Source: Conchocele bisecta
Taxonomy: Eukaryota; Mollusca; Bivalvia; Lucinida; Thyasiridae
DNA: 64,000 bases
Assembly (NCBI GenBank): GCA_029237695.1
Contig: CM055266.1
Coordinates: 110,873,370-110,937,369, forward strand
Direction: 5' to 3'
The notes below the pieces were generated by a model. It was not told the DNA's origin, made no database searches, and was given only the letters and a program-made list of their open reading frames with translations. Shown here piece by piece: positions 32,700-42,985 of the stretch. Numbering within the stretch: position 1 is the stretch's first letter; every line of letters starts with the position of its first letter. The translations under genes were made by a program, and so were the position numbers.

Positions 32700-33001
32700 G
32701 ACCAAATTCATTCAAGCAGATTTATAAATGAGAAAACTACTACACTGGTCAGAAAACGAATGCCCAGTAAGACTGTGCCATATTTTCATTCATTGTGCCA
32801 AGCTGTTGCTTGCTTACCCAATAAGGTGCTGATGATAGTGTCTCTCACAATGCACAATAGGGCTTGCTCAGCAAGACACCAACACTTTGGCCCAACTTGA
32901 TTGTTACAATTAAACAACAATGCCAGATTTTTTGTCAGCTTTGGTGAAGGTTATTTTACCTTCAGCAGATGGAGTCAGATTTATAGGATTGCAGTGGACC
33001 A
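32700..33001. other. Nothing recognised
   Basis: Short unique DNA between a G half element and an inverted M half element. Confidence 0.35.
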
Positions 33002-33198
33002 GAGCTCCAGATAAGGAATTAGTAATTGAGTATTGGCACTCCATCATTTGGTTATTTCAATTTTAGTTGGGTAAAATAAAATCACACTACTGTTTACACA
33101 TCAACAGACAGCAATTATTGAATAGTTAATGCTTCAAATGAAAATATGTCTTGGTATTTCATGTCTTGGCATGTCCTTGGAGACAATTCTAATGAAAT
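33002..33198 (-). mobile_element. Family M half element
   Basis: Inverse of the M right half: GAGCTCCAGATAAGGAATTA, AAATCACACTACTGTTTACA, then the foldback arm AGACAATTCTAATGAAATAC, truncated by the pogo-like element at 33199. Confidence 0.75.
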
Positions 33199-33350
33199 AC
33201 AGTAGAACTTCGATAACTAGAACAGGTCTGGCTCGAACACCATGGAAAACTCGAACTGGTTCGACAGTCCTGGCAAATTTCCTATATAATTCATGTAATA
33301 AAACACCTTAAACTCGAACTATGAATTACTCGAACAGTCGAACCTGTGGA
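33199..33350 (+). mobile_element. Pogo/Tigger-like element, truncated
   Basis: TACAGTAGAACTTCGATAAC followed by repeated CTCGAAC phrases, typical of Tigger-like ends. The inverse GTTCGAGT-type arms appear (ACTCGAACAGTCGAACC), but the terminal CTACTGTA is absent. Confidence 0.6.
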
Positions 33351-33399
33351 TTAGTCCCGTGGACGGTCAAACAGTGGTAATTACCGCGTGTGAAATTGT

Positions 33400-33590
33400 A
33401 CCTTAGAAGAAGTGCGATTTGTTACAAAAAATATGTACAGAAACTCTGATAATTTCTGTAAGTGATGTCGAAAGTTAATATTGTCATGGCAAATGTTTGC
33501 TGTGAACTTTCAACGTCATTTATGGAAAATATCGTAAATTTTGTAAATATTTGTACAAAATCACATCGCTTGTAAACTAGTCAATAGAGG
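33400..33590. mobile_element. Family W element, diverged
   Basis: GTACCTTAGAAGAAGTGCGA ... AACTTTCAACGTCATTTATG, GGAAAATATCGTAAATTTTG, GTACAAAATCACATCGCTTG. Confidence 0.6.
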
Positions 33591-33904
33591 ATATGACACT
33601 TTGCTATTGGTCAGACTGTATTCGGTCAATGAGTAGATAGTTGGATCTACCTAATAAACTACTCCACAAAAGTCCATAAATGCCAGAAGGCACATTTCCC
33701 TATATTACAATGTTAGTTGTTTTGAAGCTAACCATCCACTTAATAACATCAATGGATGATATCTCGTTCCAGTCAGAACAAGAATTATTACCATTGATTT
33801 TATGTAAAACCAACGATAACATTTAACTTTTATTTGACCCGGCCAAAGTACATAACTGACCATGTTTACCTTTAATATGAGCTGTTTTACTCCCACTCCT
33901 TGCA
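33591..33904. other. Nothing recognised
   Basis: AT-rich, no partner in the window. Confidence 0.4.
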
Positions 33905-34077
33905 AATCGACAGGAGAGGGCTTTTGAGTTTTGCTACCAGTGTAGATCCATATTAGCCTGTGCATCCAGTCTGATCGCGATCTGCACTGTTCACCATTCC
34001 ATCAATGAAACACCCGTCATGCTTCTAGCAAGTGATATAGATTGTTATCAGGCTAGTCTTCAGCGGAATGTGCTATT
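33905..34077 (+). mobile_element. Family B MITE, cut short by a family A insertion
   Basis: TTTTGAGTTTTGCTACCAGT, GTAGATCCATATTAGCCTGT, CCATCAATGAAACACCCGTC, TAGATTGTTATCAGGCTA, GTGCTATTT. The right terminus is replaced by the family A element that starts at the TTAA of 34078. Confidence 0.75.
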
Positions 34078-34300
34078 TAACCCTTTCAACACCACAGACC
34101 TCTATCGAGACAATGTTTGCAAACAGTGCAGATCCAGATGAGCCGGCTCGTAACGAGCCGTCTCATCAGGATCTCCACTGTTTGTTAATATTGTAGTTAT
34201 CAAATTTGAAAAAATTACCCTTTCTGAAGAATGGAAATTGAATGGACCAATGAAATAGCATGGAACATCCTATTAAGTTACTTGGTGTTGAAAGGGTTAA
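34078..34300 (+). mobile_element. Family A MITE, variant right half
   Basis: TTAACCCTTTCAACACCACA with core GATGAGCCGGCTCGTAACGA, then a different right half ending AAGTTACTTGGTGTTGAAAG and GGTTAA. TTAA at both ends. Confidence 0.85.
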
Positions 34301-34790
34301 CCCATTACATGCAGAATACACCTTTACGGATATGAACTTTTTAAATATTTTACCCCTGGACCCCTTACAGATTTTGGTTACTTCACAGTCCCGAGTCCCG
34401 GAGCGATTTTGATTTTAGAAGCCAAATGTTACATTTGGGTATGTTTTTACAACAACTAGCTCCTGGGCAAGGAGTTTTGGATCAATAGTGTATTTCAATA
34501 TGTTTGGCGCCCGATTGACTATTTTGTTAATAGGGCATTTTAATACTATAATGTCTGCTCATTAATGCACTGAAAATAGCATCCGCAGACCGAAATGATA
34601 CAAAATCCTGCTGGCCTATGGCTCCAAAAAGGGGGGTTCGTACGAACCCATCGGACCTCCCTTGACAACGCCCTTGAAGTACCATGTGTTCAGCTCTGGA
34701 AGACAGTGTCCTTCATGCCAAGCATGCTTACTATACCAGATTACTAGGCCTCAGGTGTGAATCTCAGTAAGCTTCACTGTCCTTAACCCT
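34301..34790. other. Unique stretch
   Basis: Starts with CCCATTACATGCAG directly after a TTAA, so a further TTAA-class end may lie here without a partner. No gene recognised. Confidence 0.35.
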
Positions 34791-34792
34791 TT

Positions 34793-35011
34793 CCCTGATA
34801 GAGACGACTTGTCACGCCTCTGCAGAACATGTCTTTTGAAAACATTGTGGAAAAAGTAGAAATTGCTTGTAACAAGCAATTTCTCCTTATCCCACAATGT
34901 TTTCTACTCTATCAGATAATTTAACCATCATTTGACCCAGCATTTGGTTCTTTTATTCAGATGTTTTGCATTTGGATGAGTCGAAATATCGCAAAACAGG
35001 GAAAGGGTTAA
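34793..35011. mobile_element. Family L MITE (TTAA class), complete
   Basis: TTAACCCTTTCCCTGATAGA to GCAAAACAGGGAAAGGGTTA A. Central hairpin GAAATTGCTTGTAACAAGCA. Nearly identical to 52517-52745. Confidence 0.9.
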
Positions 35012-35369
35012 GGGCCCATTCTATACCTGATCATCGTTTGATTCAAAGATAATTGCTTTGTAAATGTGATGGAATATATTTATAAAATATATGTGAACAC
35101 TGCCTCATTACTGTGTCCTTTATGGCACATGGCCAACTCGGCCATCTTTGTGTTTTCCAGCCACCAGCCAGTTTCACTTCTTGCGTTTGACAAAGAACTC
35201 AGACAACGTGAAGTAGAACATATGATACGATGTAGCTAATCACACATAGGCTATTTCTTGTGCCATATAGGATACAGTAACGAGGCAGTGTTCACAGATG
35301 TTATACATATATTCCATCCCATTTAGGAAACAGTTATGTTTCAATAATATCAGGGGTCCCATATGTCCA
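35012..35369. other. Possible inverted pair, otherwise unique
   Basis: GGAATATATTTATAAAATAT, GTGAACACTGCCTCATTACTG (about 35071-35111) is roughly inverted against AACGAGGCAGTGTTCACAGA and ATATATTCCATCCCAT (about 35278-35323). This suggests a ~250-bp element with those ends. Confidence 0.5.
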
Positions 35370-35588
35370 TAACCCTTTTCATGCTGAGGATACGCATTAT
35401 GTTTGCGGAAAATCCTAAATATTTTCCTTCTATGCGCTCAGAAGTATATGTTGCGACCACCATTTGAACCGTCTCGACGAGACGGTTCAAATGAGTGGTC
35501 ACAACATATACTTTCATGGAGAAATAACAAAAATAAAATATTGAATAAATTTCATACCCATAAAGGTGTATTCCGAAAGAAATGGGTG
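35370..35588. mobile_element. Family K MITE
   Basis: ATAACCCTTTTCATGCTGAG ... AAAGGTGTATTCCGAAAGAA ATGGGT. Core TTTGAACCGTCTCGACGAGA with TGGTCACAACATATACTTTC. Confidence 0.8.
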
Positions 35589-35609
35589 AAGGATGTACAC
35601 TGTTAAGTT

Positions 35610-35786
35610 TTTGTTTATTGGTGTTTAACGGCCTACCAACAGCCAAGGTCATGTAAGGCCGGGCAAACAGGTTCAATCCCAATTTAACCTGCTGCATTGG
35701 GGGGAAAATCCCAAAATCAGAACGGAAAATTTACATTGAGAAAAAATATATTCAGCCCTGAAATTAGAATAACCTGATCATGATCA
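35610..35786. mobile_element. Family C SINE-like, truncated by family G
   Basis: TTTATTGGTGTTTAACGGCC, GGTTCAATCCCAATTTAACC, AAAATATATTCAGCCCTGAA, AATAACCTGATC, then a G element. Confidence 0.75.
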
Positions 35787-36168
35787 GTAGCCAATTTCAT
35801 CACAATTGCAAAGTATACTTTATATCTAGCAAAGTATACTTTATATCTAGCAAAGTATACTTTATATCTAGCAAAGTATACTTTATATCTAGCAAAGTAT
35901 ACTTTGAGTGAGTAATCATTTATTTTTCCCAAAATGCATTATTTCATATAGAACTCTGAACCATTGCATATATTTGATGATTAAAAGTATGCAGACTTAT
36001 AATGAATTTATTACATTATCACATCCAAAATGGCTGTGATAATGTAATAAATTCAGTATAATAAAAACAAATAATAACTTTATCCTTAAATTGAAAATTT
36101 CTCCCTCAAAGTATATATACTTTGCTAGATAAGTATACTTTGCAATTGTGATGAAATTGGCTACTGAT
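35787..36168 (+). mobile_element. Family G element with an amplified end
   Basis: CAGTAGCCAATTTCATCACA; the TTATATCTAGCAAAGTATAC unit of 20 bp is repeated about four times (35819-35898). Hairpin ATTATCACATCCAAAATGGC; right end GATGAAATTGGCTACTG. Confidence 0.9.
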
Positions 36169-36279
36169 GTCATGTCCTCATACACCTGAATCTAAGAAGT
36201 AATATGATTATGACAAATTCAAGTTTAAATCATCATATACATAAATCTGTGACAAACAAAATATTCAACATGTTCATAT

Positions 36280-36480
36280 TTGATCAGGAGCTATATAGTC
36301 ACAAATGATGTGAGCAGTCGTTTATCCAGTCACGGCCACATATGATCAATACTGCATTTAAGAATCCAACAGCCATTTCCATAATTAACTGACTGGTGAA
36401 CAGAGCAGGTCCTGATCAGATTGTGCATATTGACCTGGGTCTACACTGGTCACAAATCAAGCATCTCCAATCGCAATCAC
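36280..36480. mobile_element. Two family B fragments
   Basis: GATCAGGAGCTATATAGTCA and TATCCAGTCACGGCCACATA (36280-36345), then GGTGAACAGAGCAGGTCCTG and GGGTCTACACTGGTCACAAA (36392-36450). Confidence 0.6.
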
Positions 36481-36539
36481 ATTTATGACAACTGAAGGCC
36501 ACGACCAGCCTATGTTTATGTTAACAATTTAAGGAGTCG

Positions 36540-36625
36540 GTGACATAAGGGCCCAACTCCTTCCATGGCTAACACCTTCATGGAGTTAGATCCCTTCTTC
36601 CACTGACCCCCTTCAGGTGGCTAAT
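36540..36625. repeat. Isolated minisatellite-like units
   Basis: ACACCTTCATGGAGTTAGAT, CCCCCTTCAGGTGGCTAATG: one to two diverged units of the array at 37286-38035, lying 660 bp away outside the intervening inverted-repeat element. Confidence 0.65.
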
Positions 36626-36686
36626 GCCATCAGAGTCTACACTGGCCACGAATCACGATTCTACAACAATCACATTTAGCCAAGTT

Positions 36687-37242
36687 GACTGTCTGTTCCA
36701 CGTTTTTCTGCCGACTAACTTTTGGCTATTAAACACATTAAATCTAAAGAATATTTAAATGTAGGTAGTTTTTCATCAATACCAAAAAAGTAACACTCCC
36801 AAAAAAAATGTATTTGATGATAGTCCACCAAATATTGATTTTATTGCCAAAAAAACATGATTTTCCCATGGAAATTTAACACGAGGGCTAAAAATAGATT
36901 TTTTAAAATAATTTTTGAATTTGTGGGCCGATTTTCAAAATTTATAATTTGTTTTCTTAGTTACATTATTTCCAAGCTAGCCAGGTTTCGGAGTCAAATT
37001 CCATTTTTTTTCCTCACCTCTCACCATCTGACTCTTCACCTCCTTTTTGCTCCATGTTAAATTCACATAGGAATTTTTGCAATTATATTAATATTTGATG
37101 GAATTTCATCAAATAATTTTTTTGGGGGAGGACAACTTTTTTGGTATTGATGAAAAACTACCTACCGTACATTTAAATATTGTTTAGGTTAATAATAGCC
37201 AAAATATTGTTGGCAGCGAAACGTAGAACAGACAGTAGTCTA
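36687..37242. mobile_element. 556-bp inverted-repeat element
   Basis: Terminal arms of about 107 bp: GACTGTCTGTTCCACGTTTT with GGTAGTTTTTCATCAATACC at the left and the complement at the right (37134-37242). The interior (about 36895-36975) shares about 70 bp with 63711-63778. Confidence 0.7.
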
Positions 37243-37285
37243 CATATCTGATCTAAACACTAATAGCATATTAGAAGGGGTCAAA

Positions 37286-38035
37286 GGAATAAGAGGGACA
37301 ACTCCTTCATGGAGTTACCCCCTTATTCCAATGACCCCTTCGGATGGCTCACTCCTTCATGGAGTTACCCCCTTATTCCAATTCCTTCATGGAGTTACCC
37401 CCTTATTCCAATGACCCCTTCGGGTGGCTCACTCCTTCATGGAGTTACCCCCTTATTCCAATGACCCCTTCGGGTGGCTCACTCCTTCATGGAGTTACCC
37501 CCTTATTCCAATGACACCTTCGGGTGGCTAACTCCCTCATGGAGTTACCCCCATTCCATTGACCCCTTCGGGTGGCTAATTCCTTCATGGAGTTACCCCC
37601 TTATTCCAATGACCCCTTCGGGTGGCGAATTCCTTCATGGAGTTACCCCCTTATAGCACTGACCCCTTCGGGTGGCTAACTCCTTTATGGAGTTACCCCC
37701 TTATTCCAATGACACCTTCGGGTGGCTAACTCCCTCATGGAGTTACCCCCATTCCATTGACCCCTTCGGGTGGCTAATTCCTTCATGGAGTTACCCCCTT
37801 ATTCTAATGACACCTTCGGGTGGCTAACTCCTTCATGGAGTTACCCCCCTTATACCACTGACCTCTTCGGGTGGCTAACTCCTTCATGGAGTTACCCCCT
37901 TATTCCACTGACCCCTTCGGGTGGCTAACTCGCTCATGGAGTTACCCCCATATTCCGATGACCCCTTCGGTGGCTAACTCCTTCATGGAGTTACCCCCTT
38001 ATCCCCTTCGGCTGGCTAACTCCCTCATTGAATTA
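37286..38035. repeat. Minisatellite, ~53-bp unit, about 14 copies
   Basis: Unit: GGCTAACTCCTTCATGGAGT then TACCCCCTTATTCCAATGAC and CCCTTCGGGT. Each unit holds a short hairpin AACTCC-TTCAT-GGAGTT. Unit lengths vary by small deletions, and some units are duplicated as larger blocks (about 37505-37560 and 37710-37755). Confidence 0.95.
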
Positions 38036-38508
38036 GCCACCTTCTTCCACTGACCACATCAGTTTGGTCAATATTCAAATGAGTAAAAAGAATAAAGCTG
38101 GTTTTATTAGGTAATGTCCATCTGTTACCAGTATAGACAAGTCTGGCAGTCTATAGTGAGCTATAACCTCAGCGTTTCTCTGTAATTACTGCTATAACAT
38201 CATCAATAACTAAAACAACAGATCGGCCAACGTCTCAGCACAGCTAGTGCAGCGTAATTATTCATGCGGGCACCACAAACTTTGAGTAACCTTTTTCTTT
38301 GACCAACACACAACCCTGCTCGGATCAATAGAAGAAATGGTCAATGGAATCGGCGTATCAGATAAGTGGCACATTTTATAAATATTGTCTGCAACAATGT
38401 ATCATGATACAAGTCCGGCTCTGGGTTGCGATTTCAACAATATCAATTTTGTAAAAACAAAAATCAACATTTTCTATAAACCATCTTGAAAATGGACACA
38501 AACTTCAA
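38036..38508. other. Unique stretch
   Basis: No repeat partner or exon recognised. Confidence 0.4.
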
Positions 38509-38510
38509 CT

Positions 38511-38624
38511 GCATATGCAGCCTATGCTCAATAAATGTAAATCCATCAATTGACATTTCCAGACGATCTTAAATTTGCACTTACGAACATTTTAGTCGTA
38601 CAAAGTTTAGTGAAACGGGCCCCT
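38511..38624. mobile_element. Family J half element
   Basis: Starts at the central palindrome (ACTGCATATGCAGCCTATGC) and runs to TTTAGTGAAACGGGCCCCT; left half missing. Confidence 0.85.
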
Positions 38625-38625
38625 A

Positions 38626-39110
38626 GTGACCAAGTGATTTGTTATGAAATGAGGAGACTGCAAGTCACATGTTGAGCCCCAGTCACAAAATTTTAACTTG
38701 AAAGTTCTGGTCCCATCTAGCAGGCATAAAATGTTCTTCATAATGATTAAATTAAATAAGTGTAACATTTGAAGGGTTATCGCCCCTGATATCAGTGTGG
38801 AAATTCATGTTTGATATACGACGTATAATAATGCCAATTATATCGTCGGGAAATAGTGAATGTTTATTTTGCCCGAACAAGGTCATATCTAAATAATGGA
38901 CAAAAAAATATTATATTTTGGATAGGTTCCGGTTGAAACGCACAGGTTGTAGACTCACTAAGTAGAATAGAATATTTTATTGATGGCAGGTAGCCAACCA
39001 ACTTCAGTGATTTATTGCCGAACAACATATATAGGCCCTGATCAGACTGCACCGCCTTGTGAGTTTCTGAGCAGTGTAGCTTCTCATCCTATAGAGTGAA
39101 CCAATGCCAG
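38626..39110. other. Unique stretch
   Basis: TTATTGATGGCAGGTAGCCA near 38974 and GATCAGACTGCACC near 39040 (weak B core). No gene recognised. Confidence 0.35.
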
Positions 39111-39111
39111 A

Positions 39112-39165
39112 CATAGAGAATAGTAGGTTAGTGCCGTGAATGGGAAAAAATATCCGGCAAGGCTC
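39112..39165 (+). mobile_element. Family H left-end fragment
   Basis: TAGAGAATAGTAGGTTAGTG, CCGTGAATGGGAAAAAATAT, GGCAAGGCTCA; then interrupted by family K. Confidence 0.75.
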
Positions 39166-39286
39166 AAGAATTTCTTTATTTCTCATCAGAAGTATATGTT
39201 GTGACCACTCATTTGAACCGTCTCACCGAGACGGTTCAAATGAGTGGTCACAACATATATTTTGGTTCAGAAATAAGGAAAATAAA
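39166..39286. mobile_element. Family K core between two H segments
   Basis: TTTCTTTATTTCTCATCAGA, GTTGTGACCACTCATTTGAA with perfect inverse, TCAGAAATAAGGAAAATAAA. TTAACCC ends absent. Confidence 0.7.
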
Positions 39287-39550
39287 TAGAGAATAGTAGG
39301 TTAGTGCCGTGAATGGGAAAAAATATCTGGCAAGGCTCAGGAAACGGGATGGGCGAGGCTCTGCCGAGCACATCCCGTTTCTGTGCCGCGCCAGATATTT
39401 TTTCCCATTCACGGCACTAACCTACTATTCTATTTATCCCGTCAACACCTACAAATGGCTGTAAAATGCAAAAACTGTATTGACTGGATATCAAAAATGT
39501 TTCACGGCACCGTGTTTCACGGCACATATGCACTGTGTTGACGGGATAAA
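39287..39550 (+). mobile_element. Family H element, complete
   Basis: TAGAGAATAGTAGGTTAGTG is inverted against CACTAACCTACTATTCTAT around GAGGCTCTGCCGAGC. The second part is bounded by TTATCCCGTCAACAC and GTGTTGACGGGATAAA and includes TGGATATCAAAAATGTTTCA, the empty site of the D insertion at 42986. Confidence 0.85.
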
Positions 39551-39551
39551 A

Positions 39552-40345
39552 TACAAATCTGGAAGTTCTAATAAATGCCCCCTGGAACTATGCAATTCGT
39601 GGGAATCAAAACCTGGAAAATAGGATCAAAATATGTTATGTTCCCATACATAAGCCATTTAAAACAATGTTTTAATTGGCTTTTGTATATGAAAATAACA
39701 TATATTTAGAATGAAATTAAGGGAGGGGGCCTACTATTAGAATAAATATGGTATATTGGTCGATAATTCAATAAGCCTCATTTTCATGTGGTGGGTTGCA
39801 TAAGGGACTGTGCATGTAGAAATGGGATTTACCCATGATGGTGAGGTAAGTTGGAGGCTTGTGACTCCATGCTAACCAGGTTCAACTGCCCCCAGAGGAC
39901 TGTTCATTAGGGAATAGTTATTGTGGCGGCTTCCTACGGTTGCTTTCCTTTTGGGACTGCACACCACTGCATAGGCTCAGGGACCACCACTGTGCAAATC
40001 TTGTGCGTCAATCATGATAAGGTGTATTTTACTCACTTACTTCAGCAGAATACACATTGATTATCAAAATTGGGGAGTACAAAATACTCACAGCAATGTG
40101 AAAATACGGATTGATTTTCAAATTGAGTAGTGGAAATACTGTAATGCACTTAGTTCAGTTGCAGTTAAACTAAGAAAATTTTCAACTGTATTACTGTATA
40201 AATAAGTGAATAAGTAATAATACACTCAAATAAGTGAATGCTTAAATTTGTTTTGATCATTTGTTCCCTATTGAAGGGATCAATAACCATTTAATTTGAA
40301 ATCAGGAGGTACAATACTCTTTAGACACAAAGCTTACCTAGAGCT
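39552..40345. other. Unique stretch
   Basis: Two phrases, GAATACACATTGATTATCAA and AATACGGATTGATTTTCAAA (about 40046-40120), hint at a small duplication. No exon recognised. Confidence 0.35.
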
Positions 40346-40347
40346 CT

Positions 40348-40591
40348 GGGGCCCGTTTCACTAAACTTCCTACAACTGAAATGTTCGTAAGTGCAAAATT
40401 ATGATAGTCTGTAAATTTCACATTAACAATATTTTCTTGTAAATAATTGTTGGATTTACATTTATTGAGCATAGGCTGCATATGCAGCCTATGCTCAATA
40501 AATGTAAATCAATCAATTGAAATTTGCAGACGATTCTAAATTTGCGCGTACAAACATTTTAGTCGCAAGAAGTTTAGTGAAACGGCCCCCT
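40348..40591. mobile_element. Family J MITE, complete
   Basis: GGGGCCCGTTTCACTAAACT to TTTAGTGAAACGGCCCCC; perfect centre around TGCATATGCA at about 40457-40508. Confidence 0.9.
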
Positions 40592-40639
40592 GGTTCATAT
40601 GTCTCCCTTGGGTATATTGTAGTCTATTTTACAGCACCA

Positions 40640-40812
40640 GTGACGAGTGTAGAGTCTGATCTGCCTGTTTCGCATACCGTTCGCTAGAATAATAATATAT
40701 GTTCCAGTGACTGAACAGTGAACAGTGCAGACCATAATCAGACTGTGCACAGTCTGATCAGGGTCTACACTGGTCACAAATGACATAACCTCATTTCTTC
40801 AGTCACAGACAT
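40640..40812. mobile_element. Family B element, left half scrambled
   Basis: GAACAGTGCAGACCATAATC, hairpin CAGACTGTGCACAGTCTG, GGGTCTACACTGGTCACAAA, CTTCAGTCACAGACATAT. Confidence 0.7.
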
Positions 40813-40815
40813 ATA

Positions 40816-41062
40816 TGGGTCTATACGAAACTAAATTAAATTGTTTGTGCCATGTGTATTGTAAGCATGAACTGGCCAACACTGGTAAATTTTTCTCATG
40901 TTTCTCGCAGAATCTATTTTTACAGATATTTTCCATATTTTTATGGCGAGTGACCAAAACATCGGCCAGTATAATCAATAGACATGCTTTGGAAAACAGG
41001 ACCACCGCGAAGTAAGGCAAGATGAGCATGTGCTTAATTAATACATTACAGCTAGCAGACCA
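40816..41062. other. Unique stretch
   Basis: Open on both strands for 60-70 codons, but without usable splice sites or domain resemblance. Confidence 0.3.
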
Positions 41063-41063
41063 G

Positions 41064-41373
41064 TAGCCGATTTCATCAACATTGCAAAGTAATTACTTAT
41101 CTAGCAAAGTATACTTTGAGGGAGTAATCATTGATTTTCCCAATATGCATTATTTCATATAGAACTAACCACTGCATATAGTATTTGATGATTAAAACTA
41201 TGCAGAATTATTATACTGAATTTATTACATTATCACAGCCAAAATGGCTGTGATAATGTAATAAATTCAGTATAATAAAAATTAATAAATTTATCTTAAA
41301 ATTGAAAATTTCTCCCTCAAAGTATACTTTGCTAGGAAAGTATACTTTGCAATGTTGGTGAAATAGGATACAC
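41064..41373 (+). mobile_element. Family G element, complete
   Basis: AGTAGCCGATTTCATCAACA to GTTGGTGAAATAGGATACA. Hairpin ATTATCACAGCCAAAATGGC at about 41229-41263. Confidence 0.9.
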
Positions 41374-41374
41374 C

Positions 41375-42005
41375 AACTTACTGATGGGAAAACAGGAATA
41401 TCCTTCACAAGACACGGCCGTAGACACCACCACGGCAGCCACAACGCGCTGTGGAACTATTTTGGCTCTAAACGTAGGAAACACCATTTTGAGGGTCTAG
41501 GTTGAATTTTGTTCCCGGCTCAATAGTCCACCGTGGCATTATTTTATTCACCGCTACGGGCCTGCAAGATACACAAGACTATTACCTCAATACTTTGTAT
41601 AGAAATATTCTGAATGTAAGCGGTTTGGCTTTACATAGCTGAATTAAGTTTGTTGACTGGTGTTTTTTTTACTAATTTTATAAATGTCTGGACAAAACTA
41701 AAAACATTTCTTCGATATTAAGAAATAAGTTAATAACATAAGGTATATCAGTGCTACAGAGAAGAGTTCTCATATGCTGTCAAAACGTGTTTTATTTGTT
41801 AAAGGCACAGTACGTCTCGTATTACATATTCAATATTTGGTTTTCCAGTTCATGAACTGCAAATGACTATATCAACCAACAACACAATGCAATTTTATCA
41901 ATTTTCCAAAGACTTTGTGTTGTTTTTTATGTTATTTACTATCATAGAGCTGGAAAAGACAGGGGAGATAATTTGGTAATTCATATCTGCTATAACTGTA
42001 CCAAG
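41375..42005. other. Unique stretch with an E-like scrap
   Basis: TTCTCATATGCTGTCAAAAC near 41768 resembles one foldback arm of family E. GACAGGGGAGATAATTTGGT near 41960 matches 63224-63240. No gene recognised. Confidence 0.35.
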
Positions 42006-42007
42006 AT

Positions 42008-42286
42008 TTAACCCATCTCAGTCTAAGGATGCAATAATTTTTCTTGAATAAATCTCATTATTTTGTTTATTTCTCAATAAATGTATATGCTGTTACCACT
42101 TTTTTTATTTTGTCAATAAAATAATATTTTGTGACCACTCATTTGAACCGTCTCGACGAGCTCGACGAGACGGTTCAAATGAGTGGTCACAAAATATTCT
42201 TTTATTGACAAATAAAAAAAATAAAAATAAAATATAAAAACAATTTATACCGAACTGTAAAGGTGTATTCCAAATGCAATGGGTCA
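42008..42286. mobile_element. Family K MITE
   Basis: TTTAACCCATCTCAGTCTAA to GGTGTATTCCAAATGCAATG GGT. The apex carries an extra GACGAGCTC in its centre. A K arm fragment follows at 42325-42355. Confidence 0.75.
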
Positions 42287-42289
42287 ACA

Positions 42290-42775
42290 TTTTCAACACT
42301 ACTGATAGTAAAGGCTTGGCGAGACGGTTCAAATGGTGGTCACGACATATATATCTAAGAATAGAGAAGGAAATTATTTAGGATTTTTCACAAACTGACA
42401 CAAAATGTCTCAGATGATGTCTCAGATGATGTCTCTGATATAAAGAACAGTCTATGTCTCTGATATAAAGAACAGTCTATGCCTACTGAGTAGGCATATA
42501 TCTTTAATGATCAAATCCATAAGTATTTTTCAGGCAACTCATGTTTATGAATGGATTTAGAAATACGACACAAAATCTACAAATAAATTCACTACTGTTT
42601 CATTCCTACCTGTGCATGTCTGACACACAATGCCATTAACAAATGCAAAATAATAAGAAACCGGACAGTCATTAAGTCATTAGACCTTGGGAACATGTGA
42701 GCCTTTTATGAAAACATGGATGATGATAAACAAGAATATGATGTCTCAAGTCATTTTGCCTTATGGTGACAAAGA
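42290..42775. other. Mostly unique
   Basis: Two adjacent direct repeats: CTCAGATGATGT (42411-42434) and TCTCTGATATAAAGAACAGT (42432-42478). Confidence 0.5.
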
Positions 42776-42985
42776 TATAGAGAATAGTAGGTTAGTGCCG
42801 TGAATTGGAAAAAATATCTGGCAAGGCTCAGGAAACGGGATGGGCGAGGCTCTGCCGAGCACATCCCGTTTCCGTGCCGCGCCAGATATTTGTTCGCATT
42901 CACGGCACTAACCTACTATTCTATTTATCCCGTCAACACCTACAAATGGCTGTAAAATGCAAAAATAGTATTGACTGGATATCAA

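Noticed and set aside
37286..38035. CRISPR-like array
   Set aside because: Units are contiguous with no unique spacers; the setting is eukaryotic and the array is a minisatellite.
40799..41029. Overlapping open frames on both strands
   Set aside because: No splice sites or domain pattern; both translations look random.
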